Assembly (NCBI GenBank): GCA_900618425.1
Contig: UZAN01039867.1
Coordinates: forward strand, 1 to 64,000
Source: Echinostoma caproni
Taxonomy: Eukaryota > Platyhelminthes > Trematoda > Plagiorchiida > Echinostomatidae
Direction of reading: 5' to 3'
DNA length: 64,000 bases
Each line of letters starts with the position of its first letter. Position 1 is the stretch's first letter. A program made the position numbers and the translations under genes. The notes below the pieces were generated by a model. The model was not told where the DNA came from. It saw only the letters and a program-made list of their open reading frames with translations, and made no database searches. Of this stretch, positions 24,690 to 37,279 are shown piece after piece.

Positions 24690-25860
24690 CAGTTCCACGG
24701 TGCACATTTCTGCCACGTCTGATAGCTAAGCAAATACAGATGAATAAAGCATCCAATCCGGATGAGCTATAATCAGTTGTGATCGCTGTATGTACGGAGT
24801 CCTTTTTACTCCAACCACTTAACTTATTTCATGGCTCTCTGATGAGTAAGAAAATCCCTGACATTTGGAGACTGATTAATATGAATTCCGTGCCATAAAA
24901 GGCTTCAGAGAAGTACTGTCTCAATGCTTGCATGACAGACATTATTTGAGAGAGGCTTTCTAACGAAGGTTGTCACTGTGACTGTCGAACACGACATTCA
25001 TAAACTAGCGAATTACTCTGCATGCTCAATGCTTCATGCCGTTACTTATCAAAGCTGCTCAAACATTTCAGTTCTGGACAGAAAGTGTTAGATTGATATT
25101 ATGGTCTTCTTAGACAATAACAAGAAATGGTCAGTCTTGACAGATTAGTATTGCTCAATCCGCCTACCCAAACTGGTGTTCCTCCATATGTTTCCAGATT
25201 GATACGCGATTATGTCACTGATAGAAAGCATTGAACGTGTGTGAACGACAAGACATCTTTTACTCTCCCGATTGCTTCTGGTGTTCTGGATAGATTATTT
25301 TTTCCCGTTCTTCCATACTGTATATACCTAAAATGTTCCCGTTCCGTTGACATTCATCAGCGGCAAATACGCCTAATTTGTTGTTTCAGGATGCGAAGCG
25401 TCAAATTCCGAAAAAGCTTCCCCAAATGCAAAGAAAGTTGAACGATGTTACAAATCGGTCCCCCTCCCGTTCCTTCTCACTTAATGTTTCCCCTGTTGGC
25501 GGACAAAACACATTTAGCTCTCACAAATAGATACCGTTTCTACCAACCCTAAACGCATGCCACTTTTATGGTAAAACATCGTGGTGGCACACTTCCAAAC
25601 AGTGTTTTTTTACTCGCCCTAGCAATTTTAGATATTCTGCAAAAATAGAAAGCGTTCATATTGCTCACTCTGAGAAACAATACACTATGTTCGATTTGTG
25701 AGTACATGTGTACTCCCTATGGATTATTCTTATTTAATTAATTAATCATTGATTGGCAAATTCTTTGAAACGCATCTTTAAACGCATCGGCATCGCTAGA
25801 GATAAGCTCACACATTCTATCTCTACTGAACAGACAGCAACAACCACCTGAAAATGTTAT
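24690..25860 (+). mobile_element. Decayed CR1/jockey-like non-LTR reverse transcriptase
   Basis: Broken frames carry successive landmarks of a non-LTR reverse transcriptase. KASNPDEL lies near 24750, replacing the usual KSPGPDGI. SLMSKKIPDIWRLINMNSVP follows near 24835-24895, the block before the palm. Then SLDRLVLLNPP and VPPYVSRLIRDYVTDRKH lie near 25130-25225, and VNDKTSFTLPIASGV near 25239-25283, where SGVPQGSVLGP is expected. A C-terminal segment with RIFKRIGIARDK ends near 25820. The FADD box is not recognisable. Many stops and frameshifts make it dead. It has the same landmarks as the fragment at 30.1-31.3 kb. Confidence 0.7.
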
Positions 25861-26546
25861 TGACAAAACCTACTCTCAACCAATGCTCCGCAAATGGAAT
25901 GCCTGATCAAATTTCTCGCACATATAGAAACGAGAGAATCCATCATTGCGGTCTGGATGATGCTCAGTAAGCTGTACAGTGAATCACTTCCAACTGTGTT
26001 GTACCCACATATTTCACGAGAGCAGTTAGACACCGTTGCAGACGTGCACAAAAGAAGCTCCGTGGTAGCACTGAAATGAGAGCAGTGTTGTAAAATCTAG
26101 GCATACTTTTTGAGAGTTTCAATTTTGTGAAATTGCGCAATCCACCTTAAACTGGAATATAATTTTGAGTTCTTTATTAGTTTTCTGTGGACCCAAGTGT
26201 ACATGAGAAGACGGTGTACTAAACGGATTCAAACAGTCAAAATGTCCATCTTTTTAGGCTTATATTGCTCAACTGTGTCGTATAAGAAAGTTTGATTTTC
26301 TGTCTCTCTAATCATTTTGTGTTTGATCTGTTTAGAGTATAAACCAATGATGGCAATAGTTCAGTCCTAACCTAGGCTAGCACTGCAGGCAAACTCTAAC
26401 CACTGAGCACGTACTCGCACAACCGAGGTGCGCTGCATCCAGTGTATGATATGAAAAAGGTAGATGCAGAACCAGAGTGCAAAAGTGGGGACGTTGTCCT
26501 CTGGGTATGAAGCTAATAGTCGTTTGAAATAGGTTCACTTTAGGAA
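25861..26546. other. One unassigned open frame, otherwise blank
   Basis: A 61-codon plus frame at 25894-26079 reads SREQLDTVADVHKRSS near its end and looks mildly protein-like. It follows directly on the non-LTR relic and could be its terminal part or unrelated. No splice sites or motif support it. Confidence 0.3.
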
Positions 26547-26800
26547 GTATCAAGCTTGGATAAGCCCATTCGATTGTTCAGAGGCACCAGGCACTCTTGA
26601 TGGTTCTCGTTGTGGGTTTCACTCCTGGGGATATCGCTAATCGCCCACTGTTTGTATACATTCAAATGCGATGAAAATGTTGGTGATAACCGACAAAGAG
26701 CACCGGATAACTGTTTCGTCCTGTTTGAGATTCGTCAGTACATTTGTGTCCCTGTCAGGACTCGAACCATGGACATTAGGGTCGGGACTTATCCCCAAAA
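26547..26800 (-). repeat. SINE-2 copy, minus strand
   Basis: It shares the tail AGTATCAAGCTTGGATAAGC and CAGAGGCACCAGGCAC with 23669. The body words GATAACCGACAAAGAGCA and GTTTCGTCCTGTTTGAGA follow, then GTGTCCCTGTCAGGACTCG with the B box on the minus strand. The tRNA-like head breaks off after about 26790, so the A box is missing or too decayed to see. Confidence 0.75.
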
Positions 26801-29800
26801 GAAACAACGAGTCTAAAATGCTGCAGCGATTGAAAATATTTGGACAGACAATTCCTCAAAAACTCATTAAAATCCAATACTACCTTTAGGATAGGCAACT
26901 TTTGAAAGCAAATTATGGTTTAATATACCTCAGTTCCCTACGTCAATCCTTAAACCAAAATGAACTATATTTTCCAAGTACGGCTTTGGTTGCCGATGCA
27001 TCATAATTGTTTTAGAAGCTTGGTGCACTAACATTGTGTCGAAGGATGTTAACCGATGCTCCTCTATACTTATCTGTTCGTCATTTTCGAATGTGAACAG
27101 AAAACAGAAGTGATGTGCTAATAATCAGCCCCGCAAAAGATAATCGAACATCTCATCATTTCCACAAGCAGGAAACTGCGATAAACCGAAAATATCCGGT
27201 CTCTTGAGTCACGTCAGTTTAAGGTCTCGAATCGATCAAATTGCCAAAATAAGACTAGATAGTCTAATAACCAGAAATCAATGACAGTTCAGAAATCAAC
27301 GAAATCCAGAGCACAACTATCCACATACATATATGTGAAGTTCGGTCATAAAATTCAAAATCGGAATGCATTATATCCGTGGAAGAGCAACAGTTTTAAC
27401 TACTCAAAAAGCAGACTTTAGTGTTCGGTTATGTTAAAAGAACTGAATGTGAGTGCAATTTCGTCTAGATGAATTTTTGATTAAAAAATCAAATTAGACT
27501 GGCATCCAATCTGTTCAATATGTTGACGGAGTTTCGGATGAGCCTTTCATCGATTATTTCCACCAGTTATTGCCGCAACTGTGAAAATTCATTCGTGGCT
27601 AGAATGATTTGATTATATCTTCGAAACATATCACTCGGGTCGTCAATAGCAATTCCAATTGCGTCAAAATAGGAGGTCGCTTATTGAAGGAGTAGGTTTC
27701 GGAGCCACATACTCGAAAGTTAACAAACTGGCACATAATTGCGTTTGAATCGAATTTTGGAGATCAACAGATACTTCACTCACCAGAATGTTCTGAGAGC
27801 TTCTCATCTACTTGTAGATTTTAAAAGCTTGAATGTTGGCCAATAGGTCACGCATGAATTGTTTGCATTTTTGAATCAGTCGCACATATTCACATACGTG
27901 TTAGCATTGTGAATTTTGTGAAAGATGTCACGGCTCCAAGAGCACCGAAGCGGAATGGGAAACTGACATCATCAGCATCCGGCCGAAACCAGCTCCTCGA
28001 TACATTCATGTGTAACCCAGAGGAACTTAGATAAAATAACATTATGAGACTCATAACTGTTGATTTTAAATCTACTTTGAAAAAAAATGATGCGGATAAA
28101 TTCAGAGAAAAATCCTGTGGGTGCTATAAAATTAGGATAGTCCTAACAGGGAACCGAGATGGAAACTACATTTAGTTTTTTGTTCCAAATCAACAAAATG
28201 TGTGCTATTGGAACCATAATGTGTGCTTCAAGCTTGATTTGTTGTTATTTTGCAACGGGAAGCTTCACTAGTGGGTACCTTTTCAAATAGTCTCTCTAAA
28301 TTTGTAGGCTACATGTCTTTTCACAATATTGTTTGCGAGGTACTGTCTTGCTTCCGATTGTTCGTGTTTGCAACCGTCTTTTTCCGTTCAGTATATGCCA
28401 AAAGAGTGACATGTTGAGTAGTTAGGAAGTAAGGTGGACATTCGTCAAACATTTTGTCTGCGTGGTTCGAACTGAGATACTGATTCAAGAAAGGCAAAGT
28501 TTTACAGAGCTTGAATACCATAAATGTAACTTCGAATGTCCCTGATGTTGTTTTGTTTTGTACTGCATGCGATGGATGCCATGTTTCATTTTATTTAACA
28601 CTATTGCAAATTAGAACAACACAAGGTTCTTTCCAGAAAAGGTGTTTTAATGTGCTTTGTTTCGTCCTTATCGTTTTCAGTTGAGTTGTCTGTCGGCCTG
28701 CTTCACCGTTCTTAAGCATAAAAAATTCCTAATTTTACAGATCATCTGACCTATCCTTTTAGCATGTATCCATTATTTGGATTTTCGTATTTATAGTTTA
28801 ACATAGACTTTTATAAATGATTCATTTGTCTTGTATTAAAATTACCCCACATTTAACTCTTCGTTTGAAACCCACAGTGTTTGTGTCCTGTCTTTACCGG
28901 ATTGGCATGGTTCAGAACCCCTCATCACATGTTCAGGCCTTTTGAGGGTATTTACACTCAAGTTCAAACCTTTGGAAGCAGAAAGGCGTTCATTTGTTGA
29001 AGGTCTTGGTAATCGTAGGATAGATCAATTGATCAGCTATCCTGAGGATGTGGTAGCTCAGTTCGACAATCCGGAAAAAGAGTAATATATGAAATGTGTA
29101 ACACAGGGAAGCGACGCATCCCAATCGTATCTTGATGATTTTCAAGGGCACTGATGCAAGTATGCCACAAGTACGGTTATAAAATCTCTACGGGTTATCA
29201 CGCCGAACGCACATTAGGTGAATGATGACAACAAGGTGAGCAATAAATTCAAGTGGATCATTAAAAAAAACGAGCTGGTGCGAACACATCACACAGTGTT
29301 GTGCCAGGAAAATGGAACATATTCTCATTATAAAGAGTTTTCTGTCGGGATAAGATCAACGACATAGCAAGCAGTACGCGGAGGAAGGAGTAAAAATTCC
29401 GCTTGATCAACATGATATAAGAATCATAGTCGCACGCAGAAATTCCCANTTCCCAGGGAAAGCTTACACTTGTATAAGCATCATTGGTCTCGAGTTGATC
29501 GTTCCATGTATGTCCGCAGACGGATCAGAAGCGTTATAAGTTATGCCAGCAACAGCATCTACTGTAAATCAACTGTTGTGATTAACGAATACCCGATGAC
29601 AAGTATATTTTCAGTGGGATGTTACGGAAACATTTACCTGGTACATATTATATCAATAGGTAAAATGTTACAGATAGATGACAATTTTTCAAAGATCAGA
29701 AACCTGCTTATCTGAGTAGCTCACATCAGTGTAGTATCTTAAAAGTGCTGAAAGCAGTCTTGAGCAGAAGTAACCTGTGCAACGTTTTTAAGAAGACTAT

Positions 29801-30059
29801 CACAGACCAGCAATGAACTAATTTGTTCATCGCAGAAACTATGGAGGCAATTCATGCAATTCATGCATACCACAATGGCTTTGTCGGTGTTTCTGGATCA
29901 GAACCCATCCCTCCTCTGTGAATAGGTTACCATCTATCGTAGATTTGCTTTCCCATTTTAGATTGCTTCCACCCATACTATATAGAACCGCGTTGCACAC
30001 TTCAAACACTAGTGTTTCTCCGTTGACTACTCTAATCTCACGACAGGATGTGCAACACC
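26801..30059. other. No recognised gene or repeat
   Basis: Translations of both strands gave no clear domain. The plus frame around 28935-29090 contains LISYPEDVVAQFDNPEKE and looks protein-like but is unassigned. One ambiguous base sits at 29449. No copies of the SINE families are present. Confidence 0.45.
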
Positions 30060-31290
30060 TTCAGAGTTGGGTACTTAGACTGTCCAACCGGTTTTGACTG
30101 CCTTGATCAATCGGGTTTGCTCAATCTGATTAACGACGGTGGTGGCGGTCTGAACGTCTGCAGATAGATCGATTCTTAGATAGGAAGCAGTTCATGGTCT
30201 GAATGGCAGCAAATCTTCTAATCGCTCGGTTGCCTCTGACGTTCCCGAAGGTGCATTTCACCCCAGTTTCTTTCGCTGTATGTTAAAACAATTCAGTTCC
30301 TTTTATATTCATTGAATGCAACACACACCCCTGAAGAGGTTTCAAACATTCAAATTAAGCTGAAAGATGTTGCGCATTGGTCCCTCTCCCGTTGCCTCTC
30401 ATTGATTGTTTGAAACTGTCAGGAAATTGTGCTTTCCCGGTTGACCGACGAAAGACGGTTAACCGTCCGGCAATTATTATCTCATGCCGAAATCAACAAA
30501 TATCTTGGCCTCAGTCTATCACTCTGATTAGGAGTAGATTGCGGCTCCCAGAAGTTGATTGTTGGATTTGTGAATTCATATCATTTGCGGTGGCATTACT
30601 GGGAATAAAACCGCACACTTTATGTTGGATAGACACCTACAATCATGTGAATATTTTCTTACCAAAACACCAAAACAATCATTACCTCATTCACAACGAA
30701 CTTGACACAATACACACAGGTGAAGGCTCAAATTTCTATTTCCATGTCGAATGCTGAAAATTGGCTCATTCGTGTACATAATGCCACTGGTTTTACACGT
30801 GCTTAATTACTATAGACATACGCAATTTTTTTGAGAAATTAAGTGTAGGCTGCATATTTTTGTTAAATGGTAGCTTTGATGTTCCCTTCCATTGACTACC
30901 CTAAACATTTTATGGTATTTTCTTTTCCCTGTTACCTGGCAACTAAGTATACAGTCTTTCTATTTGTAACCTTACAAACCTGTCATGCACCGTACTGTGA
31001 TAACCAGTGGTCCCTGCTTTGCACAATTTCATTGGTAAATCTTTGAATGCATGCATGCTCGCTCACTTGTTATACTGCTCCCCAGTGAGTTTTATCCGTC
31101 TGTCGGAAGAGCGTTTGCCTCGCTGACAAGATCCTTAGAATACATCTTTAAATGCTGTGGCATCACTAGGGCAGCAGCTATCCACTCTGTCATAAGCGCT
31201 AACTAAAAGCATATGAAAGTTTCAGTTCCAAAATATTCTCAGACGCCCATCAGCTGCTACACAACTAAACATCAATAGCACTATCTACAC
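30060..31290 (+). mobile_element. Decayed non-LTR retrotransposon, palm to C terminus
   Basis: Near 30190-30270 a broken frame gives an NGS-like word followed by SVASDVPEGAFHPSFF, matching the SGVPQGSVLGPLLF block in order and spacing. Then EEVSNIQIKLKDVAHW lies near 30335-30380, with the PSPVASH segment that parallels PLPFLLT at 25.46 kb. A C-terminal part near 31100-31190 reads VGRAFASLTRSLEYIF then KCCGITRAAAIHSVI, paralleling 25760-25820. The catalytic FADD box is not visible. Stops are frequent, so this is a fossil of the same family as 24690-25860. Confidence 0.6.
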
Positions 31291-31365
31291 AATGTACGAA
31301 TAAAAGTTTTAAATTTGTGGTTTGTATGTACCGCTTCCTATCTCAAATTAAAATTAAAATTGTTA

Positions 31366-31612
31366 TCATGGGTAAATTGAAAATCTGGTGTTTATTGAAT
31401 CCCATAGGATCTGTACGCTTTGGGTTCGGTTGGTAGTACAGTTAAATAGCCAATTATAATGTTCACTCACGGCTTCCTTCATTCGGTCACGACTTGAATG
31501 GATCGATGGTTGGTGCACATACAACTTTGGTTGGAAGGGAGTTCCAGGTATCATAAACTGTGTTCTCAAAGAATAAAGCTTGCGGTCTAGCCGACTCTTT
31601 TTGAGTGAAGCT
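31366..31612 (-). mobile_element. Non-LTR retrotransposon C-terminal fragment, minus strand
   Basis: On the minus strand, one frame gives SFENTVYDTWNSLPTKVV then CAPTIHSSRDRM, the WNxLP..VV.APT..xFK motif that ends many CR1/jockey-like ORF2 proteins. A tail of about 45 residues follows in an overlapping open frame (31366-31569) that stops at 31366. The fragment has no reverse transcriptase core. It lies tail-to-tail with the plus-strand fragment ending near 31290. Confidence 0.65.
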
Positions 31613-34194
31613 TAAACGGATGTCCTCTGAGGTGGCCGTTCCTGGATAGTGTTAGTCTAGTGTACAAAATTACAACTTACTTAAATTCACGTCGTGCGAT
31701 TTGTCCTCTAGTGCACAAGAGTTATCAATAATGATTGCAACGTGGCTTCCATGATAATTTAATGACAGATGGCAATAATGTTTAAACTCGTAACTGATAT
31801 TTTCATATAAGTCTGGCTAACAAAGGACCTGAGTCTAACAATCGACCAAATTAATGACCTTACAGTCGCTTCGTAACAACGGATTCTGAGTGAATTCATT
31901 CACAAACAGTTAGCCACGGAATTGATGGACAAAAATAAAGCACTTTTGAATGGACTACCATAAATTCATTTTAAAGCTTTACCCGGAGAGTAGATCATTC
32001 TAGGTAAGTTGTTGCGACTGGTGACTGAGTGTACTACCCGTGTATTCTCTGACGCGACTTGTGTTGTTCACAGTACCACACAATCTGTTAGCCTCAATCA
32101 TTGTGAACTACAATATTTTAATGTGAAACGGTATCGTGGTGTATACGCAGTTTTACCGCGTTAACAACAACCTTACACAACAAAAATAACAATAACAACA
32201 ACAAAAACAAAATAACACTGCGAGAAAAGATAAGTATCTGAAAATCAGGTCATGAATTTTTCAAATGGTGATTGTAACACACACTAGGGCGAATACCAAT
32301 TTCATTAGGCTGAGTGCGAATCATCAACAGGGCTACCAATTTGAACTCACTGGTTTGGCCGTGGTGATGAGGCCACAACACGACGGTGGCCTGCATCAAT
32401 GAATCGCCTTTCCCTGAATCCCTTCGTCGTGCTTTGAGTGAACAGTTGAAGTGCGGGGTGCGCGGTGCCGGCTGGGGAGAGCAGAAAAATGCTCAGTGAA
32501 GTCACATCCACATGCTTCTACGTGGCTGATAGTTTAGTATAAAGAACCGACCCCAGTTCTGAATCCACTCGAAATACACTGGCAGATTTATTCTGGGCAA
32601 TGCAGTCCGAGTTCTTATAAAATTAGCGTCTTCACAAAATGCCGGACCATCCCTGGCCACTCACTGTCACTCTCAATACCCCGGTTGGACACACTTCTCA
32701 CAGTAGGTTCTCCGTGCAGGGGGTTTCTGAACGACCTGCACGACACGGGAAAATACAAAAGGCAACCAAAAGATCAAGTGGGACATGCACACGACTCACA
32801 AGTAAGCCAAAATGGCTGCGTCCGTGCCTTCACTACAATACGCAGCACAATTGAGTGCCATAGGATTTTGATTTGAATTAAAATTCATGTCAATGAATAG
32901 CTATTCATTTTCACTCAAATTAGTTGTATTGATGGCTAATTTAACCGAACCTGGAATGAATTAATGGTTTTAGCATAAAAGGCTTAAAATGTAACTTCCA
33001 GGTTTTACCTACTGTGATGACAAAGAATCGCCAGTGAAAAAAGTCTTAAGGGACATAGGTTATGATGGTCATCCATGTATCGTGTTAGCAACCTTTGTAT
33101 GTAACAATTCTTATGTGAAGATGAATTTTCATCGATTTCGGTGGTTTTAAATATGGGAAAAGATTGAGTGCTTTCATTCTTTGCAAAAGTTTTCGGATTG
33201 TAAAAACCTTTGAGCACTTTCATTGTTGTTATTTTCCAGGGACATTGCAATGCACACTGATAATACGAATCCTTTGAACACGAACGTGGTTGACGTCGTT
33301 CAATGTGTACTCGTAAAAAGCTTTTAATGAGGTCGAGTTCATGTGTCTAAAAACAGGAGAAAGTAATCTAATTTGCCTGAGAACCATTAGTGTCTCTCCG
33401 GAGCAATAGACAGCAATCGACAAAATACACGTCCCCAATTGGTTTTCTTTTGTTACACGTTATTGATTTTCAGTGATATGCAAAGCAAACTGCACAGACT
33501 TACATTTCGTAACGTTTAATACCTGATATTTGTGAGTTGTTTTAAATGTTTTCCGTGGTAGTACATGATATTCAAAACCTCTGTTATGTTCTCCTGTGAT
33601 CGATATTCTCATCAAACATTGAAACATGTATATTTTTCGGTTTACAATTTTCATATACAATGGTAAAACTGTCAGAAACGAGTAATCAGTCAATGCACGT
33701 AATGCCGGTAAACGTTCATAAATGCTGCACAAAAGGAGGAACCATATACTTGTCCCTGAGAAATCCAATACAGGGCATCCATCAGGCGAGATAAGTATTA
33801 GATACTTTGTTGAATAACATCCAGTCCAAGAGCAATTCTTGAAAACCCTTGCTTTTTGGAGGTCTGATTGAAGTTTTTAGACTGCCTCATCCTTCTGTGT
33901 TCATGTGTTTTGTTCTAGCGCCAGATTAATGCCGCATGCTCGGTATCGTCGAAAATTATGCTGGCCTGATGGAGAAACGTCTCCAAATATTCCATTAGGA
34001 AAAGAGCCACAAGTGATACCAGTACTCGTGATAATATGTTGGTGTTTGGTGATTTCCCCAGACTGGAACTGTTATTTGCAGACTTTTTGTCACCAAGCTA
34101 GGTGACATCATCCGTGCTACTTCGGGAAAGCGTCAGTCCTCAGTGGGATTTCGCTTATATAGTTCTAGTTCTCGTTTGCGGATTTCAATTGAAT
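31613..34194. other. No recognised gene
   Basis: There is an A/C-rich AACAAYAA low-complexity patch at about 32176-32215. A GC-richer block at 32330-32840 contains a 71-codon frame without a motif. Nothing else was identified. Confidence 0.45.
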
Positions 34195-34521
34195 GTTTGC
34201 GTTCCTTCCATCTCATTGGCCCATAATAACCGTTGTCTGTGATCTGATTGGCTATCCCGATGTCCTGGTGACCATCCTTTTTTATCATTGATCTACTGGC
34301 TTTCTTAGACTGATTCCAAACCACTTAGATCTGGTTTGGACCTGTTCTGGCTGGGGCAGCTAAAACCAGTTCTATCTTGTTTTGCCCCGGTTAAAATCCA
34401 GTTTGCGTTTGATTCAGGAAGCTCTTCGACTAACGAGAAAACAGGAGTCACCATGACAACAGAACTGCCAATCAAATCACAGCCAAAGGTTGGTATCGCC
34501 CAGAAGGATTGAGGAGACGCA
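34195..34521. repeat. Foldback element, imperfect palindrome
   Basis: The first half, starting GTTTGCGTTCCTTCC, matches the reverse complement of the second half, which starts GTTTGCGTCTCCTCAATCC. Shared words in order are TGTGATYTGATTGGC, TGTCMTGGTGAC and TTCTCG/TTCTTAG. Near the centre the pair CTGGGGCAGCTAAAACCAG and GGGGCAAAACAAGATAGAA mirror each other. The arms are about 150 bases with roughly 65-70% identity by eye, and the centre is near 34357. No coding capacity is seen. It resembles a foldback or MITE-like element, with no certain target duplication. A SINE-1 copy follows within 25 bases. Confidence 0.6.
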
Positions 34522-34544
34522 AACAGGTCTCCTTTTTCTTCTTT

Positions 34545-34721
34545 CTCATTTTACTACCATTTATTGAATATACAAAGATATAATTTTCAGGAAGGAGGAA
34601 GCAACCAATCAGAGGGCTGTCATTCAACACACAAATGGGGAAAGTCAGATGGTGATGATTGGACTCGAATACCCATCCCCGGTGAGATAATTCGGTGAAT
34701 TTAACACCGGGCCACTACTGC
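34545..34721 (-). repeat. SINE-1 copy, minus strand
   Basis: Read in minus orientation: tRNA-like head with GTGGCCCGGTGTTAAATTC, a B-box-like TTCGAGTCC, and the body with TTGAATGACAGCCCTC and GATTGGTTGCTTCC. It ends TTCAATAAA and an A-rich tail at 34545-34570. Order and length match the copies at 8.4, 42.4 and 58.5 kb. Confidence 0.78.
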
Positions 34722-37279
34722 TGAGTCGTTCCAGTTTACCAATCGTTCACCTCGTTGGTTGTCGTGAGATATTGTTCTTGTATTGGAAACATGCTTATCC
34801 CTAGGTAACTGATAGCTATCTAACTAATTGTTTTGAGAACAACAATTTTCTTCGTTTGTTAATGGCCCTTTGATGCCCACGGACTCCGTCAGTGGTTAGA
34901 ACAAGAGTTTACCTGAGAAAAGACTGTAATTGTGCTGACCTTGTAGGTATACTTGAAGAGAGAATAAGCACGTCCCGTGATACAGTCAAGCAGAACACGG
35001 ACAACGCCACCAATCCAGTGAGGCCAAGCATCTGCCATCGAATTGGCTGAATGAACACGGAAAAGAGGATCACAACCAAGAAACAACTCACATCAGGTTA
35101 ATTAAAGCTTTATGCACCCAATAGGGTGGATTTTCAACACGTTTACACAGTTACAGTGCAAAAAAAACGTTAAGCATTTAAATATGTAAACGAATTGCTA
35201 AGTGAAAAACAAATGAGTGTGATGGAAAGCTAATGTAGCAAGTGATTTTCCAAGTAGGCAATAATAGTTGCTTGGTTTACTAAAATACGAGCGAAATGGG
35301 GAGAGGGATGCTGTTCTGGTTTTTCGTGATACGTGCACAAAGAGTCCTAAATTTGGAACTCGTCCGCGGATAAGACACAGATTTGTTAAGAAAGGCATAT
35401 CGGTAGTGTCCTTCATTTGATAGTATATGGCTGATTAATCTGCCACGCAACCAAAAATAATTGTTCACAATGTAGTCAACCAAAACGGTCTTTGAAATGC
35501 TACTACAACGGGAAAGAAGTTTAGGAGATTTGGAGAGGAGAATAAAGTCTATCTCCCTCAGACCGAGGAAAATAGCTTGGAATGGTGCAACCGGTGTGGA
35601 ATAATGTAGGCTGATACAAATTTAAGAATTACATATAGCGGGAAGTTCAGCTTTTTAAGCCCAAAGCCTTTAACGGAGAATCTACGTACCCTGTTGTAAG
35701 TGCTTCCAGCATGTTTAAACTAAGAAAGACTGTGCGGCAAATTAACTCTGATATATTTGACATAGTTAGCTTTGGTTCGACATTATCAATAACAGCACGT
35801 TCAGTCGGCATATGATCAGGACTTTTTATATTTATTGACATACACATCGGGATAAAAATTAATGTCTAATGCTAGTTTTCCTTTCATTCGACCCGGTTCC
35901 GAATGGCACAGTGATTTCCAGTTCGAATCCTTATTCGTACCACCCAGACTGCAGTACTATGTTGATGAACACAGCACTTCAATTAACAGGCAATATACAT
36001 TCTTTGGCATATCAGTACATACAATGCTGATACGGGCCAATAAATGGATACCGAATTGTTTGATTACTCCACTTTTATTCAATGAGTCCAGATTCCTCAT
36101 CTGAGATGATTTATGTTGTACTCACAGCTTCTCATACAGGTGACATCGATGGCCAACCCCTGCTAGGGGTCCAACGTTTCGTAAGAGTCATTTATCCAGG
36201 GACTATTCGTCAGTCAGGCCGTATTGATTGAACAAACCGTTTTTGTTTTCTTTTTGCCAACGATGAGCCCATAGGATTTCCACATGGCGATAGTCACACT
36301 ATCCGGAGGCAAAATGTTCTAATCTTTCTAACGGGGTTTTCAAATTCCGCTGTGGTTACATTACCATTGGATACTTGTTATGATTTTACGACGGACAACT
36401 GAGCGATTTTCTTCACATACATTATCAAATTAGTTCACTTCGTTTTCAAGGTCGAATTCTGTCCCACGGTTGCACATTTTTGACGTCCCTGCGTTCTCAT
36501 CGCACGTGAACATCAATTTCGTATTTCGCGTATTTTGTGAGAAATCGTTACACGCGACTGAGGGGGACCGGACAAGGACTGTGGATAGACATCGTACTGG
36601 TTTCATGATTGCTCTTCGGCGGCGTTCCATCAACAGATTGACCGTTCGCGCTATTATCTCCAGTTACATCAACTCACTCCAGGGAAGAACTGATGAGGTC
36701 AAAAGTACGATACTTGAAAACGTAGGTATTATTATGCTTTAGGAGAGTTCTTTACACCCTGAATGACGGTGTTGTCCGGCTTGTTGGTTTTGCTATCTTG
36801 CAACGAAACGGGATTGTAAACTAGAATAATAGAGATGTTTGTGATGACTTTTTCAACCACATGTGGTTCAACAACTTTAACCCCTTTCGTTTCAGTTTAA
36901 TACCAGGAAAATCAATTGCACTATCATTCAATGTAAACCCGGAATTCCCAGTAAAGTATGCTAGGAAACATGTGCATTGCCTCTGGCACGCTCACATCCG
37001 AATGGTTTCCGACTTTTTCTAGACACAATTCGAGACAGGCTTAGTCCAGCCCTTTTTGCAGTGGAGCTGAGTATATTTCTTTCAGTATTTATTTCTTAAG
37101 AAATCTGGGTCTGATTATTGTTCTATAATTTGCCACGCGCTTTAGGCTCAGCTTGGCGGCATTTTTGTAAAACTACCCGATATCCTTTTTATGAACCATC
37201 CAGTTTCTATTAGCAACTCCGACCGACGTGAAATTATCTTGTACCCCAACACCTATGTGTGAAATAATTGCTCATTTAT
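34722..37279. other. No recognised gene
   Basis: Short frames only. The 90-codon plus frame at 36470-36742 has no motif. The stretch 36900-37280 may hold an unrecognisable upstream part of the non-LTR element that becomes readable at 37280. Confidence 0.45.
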
